Below are positions 52,239 through 60,740 of a stretch of 64,000 nt of DNA, piece by piece. The position numbers were made by a program, and so were the translations under genes. Under the pieces are notes generated by a model. That model saw only the letters and a list, made by a program, of their open reading frames with translations. It ran no database searches and was not told where the DNA came from. The stretch spans positions 1 to 64,000 of the forward strand of contig NZ_PYGC01000012.1 in assembly GCF_003014495.1 (NCBI RefSeq), written 5' to 3'. Origin of the DNA: Prolixibacter denitrificans. Its GTDB lineage: Bacteria; Bacteroidota; Bacteroidia; Bacteroidales; Prolixibacteraceae. The number at the start of each line of letters is the position of its first letter. Within the stretch, counting starts at the first letter, position 1.

Positions 52239-52721
52239 TCAGAAATCGCGTACATTTTCCTCTCCTCCGGTGAGGACAGGGGAGGCGTCGATGTCTTCGA
52301 TTTCCAGCATATCAATGAGGGTGTCGAGGGCACTGTTGATTTTATTGATTTCCTCGTCGGAAAGACTGCGCAGCTTTACATCCAGTCTTTTCTGCATCAG
52401 GTCGGGTGTGTGTGTCAATATCCGTTCACCGCTGGAAGTAAGTGCTATATTAGTGACTCGCTTATCGCCCGATTTTGGAAGTCGGGCAACATATCCTTTT
52501 TTCTCCAACCGGTTAATAATTCCCGTCATCGTTGAAGAATTCAGCCGCAGGTGGTCACGGATCATACGTTGTGTCGCCTGATAGTTCGGAGCTTCCTTCA
52601 GGTATTCGAGGCATAGCAGTTGGGGGATGCTCACGCCATATTCCTTCTGCACTTTCTTCGACTCCAGGTTAATGGAGCGAACAATCCTTCTGATTTTAAT
52701 AATGACGGGTGTGAAATCCAT
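52239..52721 (-). CDS. MarR-family regulator
   Basis: The 160-residue protein has a winged helix core (about 28-125, QATQRMIRDHLRLNSSTMTGIINRLEKKGYVARL and the wing SGDKRVTNIALTSSGERIL). It lies directly upstream of the osmolyte uptake operon on the same strand. MarR-type regulators control osmoprotectant uptake in several bacteria, so that operon is the likely target; palindromes lie between them. Confidence 0.9.
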   Translation of the reverse strand: MDFTPVIIKIRRIVRSINLESKKVQKEYGVSIPQLLCLEYLKEAPNYQATQRMIRDHLRLNSSTMTGIINRLEKKGYVARLPKSGDKRVTNIALTSSGERILTHTPDLMQKRLDVKLRSLSDEEINKINSALDTLIDMLEIEDIDASPVLTGGEENVRDF

Positions 52722-52825
52722 AATTCGAAATGAGTCATTTTCACCTCAAAATTGCAAACTTTTCGCGAAAACTCTACATCTTCCGTCAGGCTTTTCCCTC
52801 ATTTGACTGCTACGGGACAAAAAAA

Positions 52826-52850
52826 ACTCCCGTCGCAAACCGACGGGAGT
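52826..52850 (-). terminator. Terminator after the CarboxypepD-reg-like gene
   Basis: ACTCCCGTCG-CAAAC-CGACGGGAGT is a perfect 10 bp stem. On the minus strand it is followed by TTTTTTTTGTCC. Confidence 0.9.
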
Positions 52851-52912
52851 ATTACTGGAATCGAATAACAGGAATTAAGTAGTTAATTGTTTGTTAAGCT
52901 TACTGTTTGATA

Positions 52913-54214
52913 TTAATTCCTTCTCAGTTTTCGCTGTATTTTTCTGATGGCCTGATCGATGGATTTTTCCGGCTCGATGACGTTGTACTTACCCCAGAAT
53001 TCAGGGTCGGAGAAACCTGATACAGCGTCGCTCATGATGACATTCATCTTCATTCGATCGGATGAGCGGAACGGTTTATCCTCAGTTTTCTGCCAATCGG
53101 TAACGGCCATCTCGATAGTCGATACATAGTGGGAGTTGAAAAGTTTCTTGTCCCAATTGATTTTAAACGTTACCTGGCCGCGGGAATATCCGAAGTACCA
53201 TTTGCCGTTCTTTTCACGGTAGTTGACCATATAAGCTGCTTCAGTCGGGTATACTCTTGCCCCGATTGGTTTTCTCTTGATGAGAATGTCTGCAGCTTTC
53301 AGTTCGTCGGATGTATCCATATTGAACGTGGCGCTGGTGATGGCAAGTGATTCGGTATCGATGAATAATTTGCCGTAGAAGAGCGCGTCGATGGCACCGG
53401 GCCTGGGTTTAAATTCGAGAACGTAAACAAGTTTTTCGTCGATACGCGTTACGCTTGCCAGGTTGAACTCATAGTTTCCAATCATGTCATCGGTGAAGAT
53501 GATGTAAGGATTTTTCATGATGTCCATCAACAGGTTGGTGTACGGACCTCCCTGGAGTTTGAATACCAGTGTATCCAGTTTCGAGTAATCGGTGCTTTTC
53601 CGACCTTTGAATAACCTGACTTTGTCGGCTCTGGCCGAAGAATAAGGCTGTTTGTAGACATCAACTACGGCCTCGGCAAGCGATACATAACTCCATCCTT
53701 TTTTTATGGTTTCACGATAGAAAGCTGTCATTTCCAAAGGTTCTTCAACATAGTTGTCCTTTTTCTTATACATGACAGTCCGAATGAGCAGATCGGGATC
53801 TGTCGGGAAAACCTTGATTTCGCTGAGAGATACGGCTAAAACATCGAGCTCAATTTTGTTCCGCTCGGGTTTCAGACTGGAAACAGGTACCTGCTTGTTC
53901 TTGTAACCAATGTAAGAAACGGTGATACTTTTGTTCAATTGGTCTTCAGGTACCTTCAAAATGAATTCACCATCGGAGTTACTCACTGTGGCAATGTTGG
54001 TTCCATCAATGGAAAGTGTGGCAAAAACCAGCGGATTGCCCGATTCACTATCTTTAACCTCACCTTTGAAGGTCTTGTAGTTTTGATTGTCTTCCGGCTG
54101 GCTACGGGGATACGAGTCGGCTGCTGCGGCTGCTCCCGAAATGAAAACAAAGAGAAGTAAGGTAACCCATACTTTCATGTTTTCGAAACTGATGATTGAC
54201 TGTTTTGTTTTCAT
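52913..54214 (-). CDS. Carboxypeptidase-regulatory-like domain protein, exported
   Basis: The 433-residue protein has a signal peptide (MKVWVTLLLFVFISGAAAAA) and a carboxypeptidase-regulatory-like Ig-fold domain (about 48-130, FKGEVKDSESGNPLVFATLSI). A beta-rich C-terminal part of unknown role follows. Such proteins are common at the Bacteroidetes surface. ATG 54214 gives the longest frame, but ATG 54178 puts the signal at the very start and may be the true one. It has its own terminator and lies beyond the last glycosidase gene. Confidence 0.75.
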   Translation of the reverse strand: MKTKQSIISFENMKVWVTLLLFVFISGAAAAADSYPRSQPEDNQNYKTFKGEVKDSESGNPLVFATLSIDGTNIATVSNSDGEFILKVPEDQLNKSITVSYIGYKNKQVPVSSLKPERNKIELDVLAVSLSEIKVFPTDPDLLIRTVMYKKKDNYVEEPLEMTAFYRETIKKGWSYVSLAEAVVDVYKQPYSSARADKVRLFKGRKSTDYSKLDTLVFKLQGGPYTNLLMDIMKNPYIIFTDDMIGNYEFNLASVTRIDEKLVYVLEFKPRPGAIDALFYGKLFIDTESLAITSATFNMDTSDELKAADILIKRKPIGARVYPTEAAYMVNYREKNGKWYFGYSRGQVTFKINWDKKLFNSHYVSTIEMAVTDWQKTEDKPFRSSDRMKMNVIMSDAVSGFSDPEFWGKYNVIEPEKSIDQAIRKIQRKLRRN

Positions 54215-54445
54215 GGCTTAAGTTATTTAGCGTTTCTAGCTTTGCGCTTTCTACTCTAAAGACAAGCCGACTTTAAAATGCCCCTAATCATTTTATATTT
54301 TTTTCTTCAATTCATTTATTTTGTTGAAATTGAAGAGTGCTAATATCAGAAAATATTATGCTTGGTTAACTTGAAATGACAACTGTTTGGGAAGTATCCG
54401 GATCGTGTTTTAGTAGAGGAGAAATTTAGAATCGGAGAAATAAAA

Positions 54446-54475
54446 AAGGGGAGAATATTCAGTTATTCTCCCCTT
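54446..54475 (-). terminator. Terminator after the GH3 lipoprotein gene
   Basis: AAGGGGAGAATA (54446-54457), loop TTCAGT, TATTCTCCCCTT (54464-54475) is a perfect 12 bp stem; on the minus strand TTTTA follows. It closes the glycosidase run. Confidence 0.9.
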
Positions 54476-54500
54476 GGCATCAATATTTGATGGTGATTAT

Positions 54501-56666
54501 TTACAAGGTCACTGTTCCGGTTTGACGAATATCGCGGGAGGAACTTCCTACCAGGATATCGAACTTGCCGGGTTCGAGCACCCACTGATGTTTCTGGTCG
54601 TTGTAGTATTCGAAGGCGCTTGACGGAAGTGTCAGTTCTACTTCTTTTGATTCGCCGGGCTTCAGGAATACTTTGCTGAAGGCTTTTAATTCCTTTTCAG
54701 GACGCTTCAATTCCGACTTTTCCTGGTGAACGTAAACTTCTACCACTTCGCCACCTGCCATATCGCCGGTGTTGGTCAGCTTAACTTTTACAGTTGCCTG
54801 CTTGTCGCCAGGCGTAACCTGCAGACTGTCGTATTTGAAAGTGGTGTACGAAAGTCCGTGACCAAAGCAAAACTCTGGAGCTACATTGTAGGAATCGTAG
54901 TAGCGGTAGCCAACATAAATACCTTCCTTATAGACTTCTTTTCCGTTTTTGCCTGGGTAGTCGCCCATCGCTTCAGCCGGAACGTCAGCCAGCTTTTTCG
55001 GGAAAGTTACCGGCAGTTTTCCGGAAGGATTGACCTTACCGAAAATGATTTCAGCCAAGGCTTTTCCACCTTCCATTCCCGGATACCAGGCTTCGAGAAT
55101 TCCTTTGGCATTGCCAACCCAGCTGGTCATATCCATTGGGCCACCGCCCATCATCACGATGATGGTGTTGGGATTGGCTTTTAATACAGCCTGAATCAAT
55201 TCGTTCTGACCGAACGGAAGTTGCATGTTCGGTTTGTCGATACCTTCAGAGTCGAAAGCGTTGTCAGACCACTGACCGCCGTAGCCGTGAATCCAGCCGC
55301 CAACCAAAATCGTTGCATCAGCTGATTTGGCTGCTTTTACTGCCTGAGCAATCAATTTTGGATCGGCTTTTTCGCCGCGGGCTACTTTATAACCTTCAGC
55401 GTAGCTGACTTTCACTTTGTCGCCTAAATATTGCTGAATACCCTGCAGCGGCGTGATTTCGAACGGTGGACGTACCTGTGAGCTTCCTCCGCCCATGGCA
55501 TTTTTGCGATCGGCATTGGCGCCGATAACAGCTACACTCTTCAAACCATCTTCCTTCAGTGGGAGCACGTGGTCCTGGTTTTTCAGCAGCACAATGCCTT
55601 CCTCAGCTACTTTCAAAGCAACAGCCTGATGTTCGGGAGTATTGATTTCGCCTTTCTTGCGGCCGCCACCCATTACGTGGGTTTCGTACATCACACGCAA
55701 AATGCGGTGTACTTTGTCGTTCACGACGGATTCGGGAACTTTTCCACTTTTCACGAGTCCGATAACGGTATCACCCATGAAGAATTTGCCGTAATCTGGT
55801 GTCTTTTGTGTCAAGTCAGTACCCATTTCCAGGTCTGTTCCGTTCATCAGTGCGTCCATCGTATTGTGGACAGCGCCCCAGTCACTCATGACAACTCCTT
55901 TGAAACCGAATTCACCTTTCAGAATATCTTTTACCAGGTATTTATTTTCGGTACAAAACTGTCCGCGGAATTTATTGTAAGCCCCCATCAGGGTGTACAC
56001 GTTACCTTCTTCAACCGCTGCTTTGAAAGCCGGAAGATAGATTTCGCGAAGGGCACGTTCACTCATCTCCACGTCGATGGTGTTACGCTCGGTTTCCTGG
56101 TTGTTGGCCAGATAGTGTTTTACACAGGCAGCCACATCTTGGCTTTGCACGCCTTTGATGTAACCCACAGCCATTTGACCTGCCAGATAAGGATCTTCAC
56201 TTAGGTATTCGAAGTTGCGGCCGTTTAACGGCGTACGGATGATGCAGACTCCGGGGCCCAGAATGTTGTCTTTTCCGCGGGCGTTCGCCTCACTACCAAG
56301 TACGGTTCCGAATTTGTAACCCAGCTCTTTGTTCCAGGTCGAAGCCAGGGTTATGCCGGTTGGCAAATAGGTTGATGAATCTTTACCGTTGTTCAGTAAT
56401 GTCCATCCGCGGCCATGTTCGGGGCGTACTCCGTGCGGGCCGTCTGACATCACCCATTCGGGAATACCCAGGCGAGGAACCCCGGCAGAAGTAAATGACG
56501 AGTTCGCATGGATCATTCCTACTTTCTCCTTCAAAGTCATTTGACTAATCAGGGAGTCAATTTTTTTCTCGTAAGCGGGTGCATTGTTTTTCTTGGGTTG
56601 TGAGCAGGACAGCACACCCAAAATCAACACACTCAGCACAGGAAGTGCAATCGATTTTCGTTTCAT
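54501..56666 (-). CDS. bglX: GH3 beta-glucosidase lipoprotein, BglX-like
   Basis: The 721-residue enzyme has a lipoprotein signal (LSC, Cys21), the GH3 N-terminal barrel with nucleophile Asp262 (GVVMSDWGAVHNT), the sandwich domain (GKLPVTFPKKLADVP) and a C-terminal fibronectin-like domain. It removes terminal beta-linked glucose from oligosaccharides in the periplasm. ATG 56666 was chosen over a GTG 27 bases upstream because the signal peptide starts there. It is the last gene of the glycosidase run. Confidence 0.93.
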   Translation of the reverse strand: MKRKSIALPVLSVLILGVLSCSQPKKNNAPAYEKKIDSLISQMTLKEKVGMIHANSSFTSAGVPRLGIPEWVMSDGPHGVRPEHGRGWTLLNNGKDSSTYLPTGITLASTWNKELGYKFGTVLGSEANARGKDNILGPGVCIIRTPLNGRNFEYLSEDPYLAGQMAVGYIKGVQSQDVAACVKHYLANNQETERNTIDVEMSERALREIYLPAFKAAVEEGNVYTLMGAYNKFRGQFCTENKYLVKDILKGEFGFKGVVMSDWGAVHNTMDALMNGTDLEMGTDLTQKTPDYGKFFMGDTVIGLVKSGKVPESVVNDKVHRILRVMYETHVMGGGRKKGEINTPEHQAVALKVAEEGIVLLKNQDHVLPLKEDGLKSVAVIGANADRKNAMGGGSSQVRPPFEITPLQGIQQYLGDKVKVSYAEGYKVARGEKADPKLIAQAVKAAKSADATILVGGWIHGYGGQWSDNAFDSEGIDKPNMQLPFGQNELIQAVLKANPNTIIVMMGGGPMDMTSWVGNAKGILEAWYPGMEGGKALAEIIFGKVNPSGKLPVTFPKKLADVPAEAMGDYPGKNGKEVYKEGIYVGYRYYDSYNVAPEFCFGHGLSYTTFKYDSLQVTPGDKQATVKVKLTNTGDMAGGEVVEVYVHQEKSELKRPEKELKAFSKVFLKPGESKEVELTLPSSAFEYYNDQKHQWVLEPGKFDILVGSSSRDIRQTGTVTL

Positions 56667-56861
56667 GTATAAATCTGTTGTTTTAGTGGTCACATTTAAA
56701 ATCTATTGTGGGTAAGGCAATTGTGCACATGACGGGGACTGAAAGAATTCTTTCATCTTGGCTCTGTTTATTGTCAATATTACAAAATAACCTAATGCAT
56801 TCGAAATCGCTTTGGTGTTAATAAATGTGAAATTCAACTTACTGGTCACATTATTTGCGAC

Positions 56862-58403
56862 TTACATAATGTGTTTTAATATAGCTTTTCCCGATGTTTT
56901 GATTTTGAAAACGGTAGCAATGGAATTTGGTATTTGAGCCGGCATGACAATATGGAGGCCGTCTTTTTTCCATTTCCAGTTAATGGAATCGTTTTTTCCC
57001 GGGACAGAAATGCTTTCAATTTTCAGGTTTCCTCCCATTTTGCTTTTCGCGAAAGCAGTCAGAACCATTTCTTTATTGGCTCCGGGCCAGCCCAACACGG
57101 TCGCGTAAATGGTATTTGGACGGGTGGTGTAGCGAACATCTCTGGAAGTATATTCTACTTTTGATTGAAATGCTCCCCCTTTTTTCAATCGTGTCGGGCC
57201 TTCACCGAAAACAATCCACGGACGGGTGTCATAAACGGCTTCTCCATATTGATGCAGCCAATTACCGATATCGAGCAATACTTTTTGTTGGTTATCCGGA
57301 ATAACACCATCCGCTCTGGGGGAGATGTTCAGCATCATCACGCCGTTTTTACTGACGATGTCGAGCAGTTCGTGGATGATTTCGGCAGCGGGTTTAATGG
57401 CCAGCCCCTTCACGTAACTCCAGCTACCAATGCCAACGGTTTCGTCGCACATCCAGGTGTAAGGTAGTAGCTTGTTGGGACGGCCCCGTTCGAAATCCCG
57501 GGCACTAACCTGGTCGGGCAAATCTTCGTCTTTATGTGTGATAACTACCTGCTGGTGATTTTTTGCAGCACTTTTCAGGTAATAGTTGATGAAATCCTGA
57601 CGATAACTCTGTGGAATTTTGGTTAGCAAACCGTCGAAATAAATGAGGTCAGGATGATAGTTGCTGATTACCTCTTCCAGTTTTCCCAGCCAGTTTTTGT
57701 CGAACTGGTTGGCAGGAATATTTCCGTACAGCATACGCAACTTCGGATCCGTCGACGAAGTGAACATGTTTTTGTTGTAAGGGTAATAGCTGGTATCGGA
57801 TTGTGCTTTGGGACTATTCGCATAAATCTGCAGATTCCGGGCCATGTGAAAGGTGGTGACGAATTTCAATCCCCGGCCATGAATGGCTTTGCTCAGTTTG
57901 GCCATCACATCCTCGTGCGGGCCCATATCCTTCACGTTCCACGGATTGATTTTACTGGCCCACATCGAAAAACCATCGTGGTGTTCAGCTACCTGACCGG
58001 CAAATTTAGCTCCGGCTTTGAAAAATAGGTTGGCCCACTGATCGGCATTGAAATGCTGCGCTTTGAACATGGGAACAAAGTCTTGATAGCCAAATTTATT
58101 CAACGGACCATAAGTAGCCACCTGGTGCTTGTAAGCGTTGGTCCCTTTAATGTGCATGTTGCGCGCGTACCAATCGTTGGCGTATGCCGGAACGGAAAGC
58201 ACTCCCCAGTGGAAATAGATACCGAATTTGGCGTCCTTGAGCCATTCTGGCGCTTTTTGATAGTGAGCCGGAATATGCCATTCTTCCTTTTGCTGTTTCT
58301 TCTCGTTTGCTGCCCGGCTTGTCGACGAAAGTGTCCCGAGCACAAGTATCAATGAAATAAGTTTTAGTGTCTGAATTCCTTTTGGCTTTCTGAATTGAGT
58401 CAT
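56862..58403 (-). CDS. GH29 alpha-L-fucosidase
   Basis: The 513-residue exported enzyme has a signal peptide (to about residue 31) and a GH29 catalytic barrel. Conserved pieces are FGIYFHWGVLS (His65), AEHHDGFSMW (His141, His142) and the nucleophile Asp257 in LIYFDG. The acid/base residue is less clear. A small C-terminal beta domain follows. It removes alpha-linked fucose from glycans, here probably from xyloglucan or a similar side chain. Confidence 0.92.
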   Translation of the reverse strand: MTQFRKPKGIQTLKLISLILVLGTLSSTSRAANEKKQQKEEWHIPAHYQKAPEWLKDAKFGIYFHWGVLSVPAYANDWYARNMHIKGTNAYKHQVATYGPLNKFGYQDFVPMFKAQHFNADQWANLFFKAGAKFAGQVAEHHDGFSMWASKINPWNVKDMGPHEDVMAKLSKAIHGRGLKFVTTFHMARNLQIYANSPKAQSDTSYYPYNKNMFTSSTDPKLRMLYGNIPANQFDKNWLGKLEEVISNYHPDLIYFDGLLTKIPQSYRQDFINYYLKSAAKNHQQVVITHKDEDLPDQVSARDFERGRPNKLLPYTWMCDETVGIGSWSYVKGLAIKPAAEIIHELLDIVSKNGVMMLNISPRADGVIPDNQQKVLLDIGNWLHQYGEAVYDTRPWIVFGEGPTRLKKGGAFQSKVEYTSRDVRYTTRPNTIYATVLGWPGANKEMVLTAFAKSKMGGNLKIESISVPGKNDSINWKWKKDGLHIVMPAQIPNSIATVFKIKTSGKAILKHIM

Positions 58404-58459
58404 GTTGCGTTCTTTAATCCCAGGTCATCGTCCTCCGACGCCTTTCTCCTCTGTTATGC

Positions 58460-60631
58460 TTAATTTGTAACTTGTATTTCTTTCGTTAACCGGATGTCGT
58501 CCGAGGAATTCCCGATTTGCAATTGAATTTGGTCCGGTTCAACCGTGAAGGCTTTCTTTACTTCATTCCAGTATGCCAAATCTTTTGCGTGTAGCTTTAA
58601 GCTGACTTTTTTCGTTTCTCCGGGCTTGATGGTTATTCTTTTAAAGCCTTTTAACTCCTTTTTGGGGCGTTGTACTTCCGAATGCAGATGACGGACGTAC
58701 AGTTGGGGCACTTCATCACCTGCACGTTTGCCGGTATTGGTAATGTCGAAGGAAATGGTCAGCGGTTTTCCAGCTTGAATATTATCGGAACTAACTTTCA
58801 GGTTGCTGTATTGAAAGGTGGTGTAGCTCAATCCGAATCCAAAAGGATAGAGTGGTTTTCCCTTGAAATACATGTAGGTTCTGCCTTTTCGGATATCATA
58901 ATCGAGGCGGGGCGGGACCTGAGAGATTGCCAGCGGCCATGTTTGTACCAGTCGTCCGGCCGGATTGAAATCGCCGAACAACACCGATGCCAATGCGCTT
59001 CCTTCTTCCTGACTGCAATGTGTCATGTGCAGAATGGCCGGTACGTTATGCTCCGTCCAGTTAATAGCATATGGGAAACTGCTGATAAGTACCACGATGG
59101 TTTTCGGGTTCACCCGATAGATTTGTTTAATTAATTCTTCTTCCTCGAGATTAATGGATTTGCGGTCGACCGCTTCTTTTCCATAGCTTGGCTTGGTTAC
59201 TTTCGCCCAGCCAGCATCGCCGGTAGGATGGTTGCCAACGACCACGATGGCATAGTCGGATGTTTTGGCCAAATCGACGGCTTTGTTTTTTGAATTGTCT
59301 TCGGCATAGCTAACGCGAATGCTGTCGCCAACCCGACTGCGAATACCATCCAACGGCGTAATAGTGTAAGGAGGCGTTCCTCCGTACCAATCGCCGAGTA
59401 CTTCGTTGGCAAATCGGCCAATCACGGCAATCGACTTGGTTTTTCCGGTTTGAAGTGGCAACGTCTGGTTATCGTTTTTCAGTAAAACGATGGACTTTTG
59501 TGTTGCCAGTTTGACCAGGTCTTTATTCTTTTGGCTCTTCCAGGGCACGGGCTCGCTGTTCAGACCGATTTGGGAATACGGATTATCGTTCGGTGGATCG
59601 AGCAATCCTAGTTTGATCATTACCCGGAAATCACCCCGGATAACACTGTCGATATCAGCTTCGGTCAGAAGTTTGTCTTTTAATGCCGCGCGAATGGCAT
59701 CAGCATAATCGTCTAAAAACTGGTTGATGCCCGCTTTTACGGCTTCGGCAGCTCCTTCTTCCAAATCGGGATAGTACTTGTGATCGCTGATCAGCAATTT
59801 CAGCGCACCGCCGTCGGTGCAGATGATGCCTTTTTGTCCCCATTCTTTCACTGTTACGTTTTTCAGTACCGGGTTGACCATCATGGGGATTTCGTTCCAC
59901 GAGTTATACGCTGCCATGTAAGCCTGGCTTCCTCCGTCTTCGATTCCCATTCGAAAGGGAACGGAATAGTATTCGCGGAAAAGTCGTTCGTTGAAGTTGG
60001 AAGATGACCAGGTTCGTTCATCTTCGTTACTATTGGCCAGAAAGTGTTTCATCAGCGAGGCCGTCAGCCAGTATTTTGGATTGTTGCCCTGAAGGCCTTT
60101 TACGAAAGCAGTGACCATGGTTCCGTTGAAGAAGGGATCTTCTCCGTAGCACTCCTCGGTTCGTCCCCAGCGTGGATCACGGCCTAAATCGGCATTGGGA
60201 GCACGAACTACCAGGCCTTTGCTTTTGTAATTTGGGTTTTGAAAAAGATATCGGGTTTCGTAGCCTTCAACGGCGGCTACTTTTTTTAGTAATGCCGGGT
60301 CCCAGGTTTCGGCCAGACCGTAAGCTTGAGGGAAAGTCGTAGTGGGAGTAGGGGTGGCATATTTTCCCCAATTTGCCGGTCCGCCCATGGAGACTCCATG
60401 CAGGCCTTCTACGTGAGTGGCTCCTTTAATTCCCAGTCGGGGAACACTGGGATCGGTACTCAGACAGCTGATTTTTTCATCCAGTGTCATGAGCGATAAA
60501 ATGTTGTCAATTCGTTTTTCTACCGGAAGGTTGGGATTCTGGAAAGGGTATTGGTATTGCGCATGTGCTTTTTGGGTTCCTGTCATTAGAGTCCCAATGA
60601 GCAGAAGCATTTGGATGAGATGTGATTTCAT
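58460..60631 (-). CDS. GH3 beta-glucosidase/beta-xylosidase
   Basis: The 723-residue exported enzyme has a signal peptide (to about residue 24, AHA-QYQ), GH3 barrel phrases TFPQAYGLAETWDP and RDPRWGRTEECYGEDP, and nucleophile Asp273 in IICTDGGALK. This clade includes both beta-glucosidases and beta-xylosidases, so the sugar is uncertain. ATG 60631 was chosen over a distant TTG-like upstream start because it opens the signal peptide. It lies after a terminator that follows GH31, so it may depend on read-through or have its own promoter. Confidence 0.9.
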   Translation of the reverse strand: MKSHLIQMLLLIGTLMTGTQKAHAQYQYPFQNPNLPVEKRIDNILSLMTLDEKISCLSTDPSVPRLGIKGATHVEGLHGVSMGGPANWGKYATPTPTTTFPQAYGLAETWDPALLKKVAAVEGYETRYLFQNPNYKSKGLVVRAPNADLGRDPRWGRTEECYGEDPFFNGTMVTAFVKGLQGNNPKYWLTASLMKHFLANSNEDERTWSSSNFNERLFREYYSVPFRMGIEDGGSQAYMAAYNSWNEIPMMVNPVLKNVTVKEWGQKGIICTDGGALKLLISDHKYYPDLEEGAAEAVKAGINQFLDDYADAIRAALKDKLLTEADIDSVIRGDFRVMIKLGLLDPPNDNPYSQIGLNSEPVPWKSQKNKDLVKLATQKSIVLLKNDNQTLPLQTGKTKSIAVIGRFANEVLGDWYGGTPPYTITPLDGIRSRVGDSIRVSYAEDNSKNKAVDLAKTSDYAIVVVGNHPTGDAGWAKVTKPSYGKEAVDRKSINLEEEELIKQIYRVNPKTIVVLISSFPYAINWTEHNVPAILHMTHCSQEEGSALASVLFGDFNPAGRLVQTWPLAISQVPPRLDYDIRKGRTYMYFKGKPLYPFGFGLSYTTFQYSNLKVSSDNIQAGKPLTISFDITNTGKRAGDEVPQLYVRHLHSEVQRPKKELKGFKRITIKPGETKKVSLKLHAKDLAYWNEVKKAFTVEPDQIQLQIGNSSDDIRLTKEIQVTN

Positions 60632-60696
60632 AGTAAGCCAGTTCTTATCGGGATAGAAAGAAAAGTAATGGTAAAGGGATATTGTACTAAAAAGAA

Positions 60697-60727
60697 CCAC
60701 CAACCGTGAAAGGATCACAGTTGGTGG
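60697..60727 (-). terminator. Terminator after GH31
   Basis: CCACCAACCGTGA (60697-60709) pairs with TCACAGTTGGTGG (60715-60727), one G-T pair. On the minus strand TTCTTTTTAG follows. It divides the glycosidase run. Confidence 0.8.
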
Positions 60728-60740
60728 ATTTGGTTTTTAT

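Noticed and set aside
55569-56204. A 211-codon open frame on the plus strand
   Set aside because: It lies antisense to the GH3 catalytic domain, which is clearly conserved; the frame is a mirror of it.
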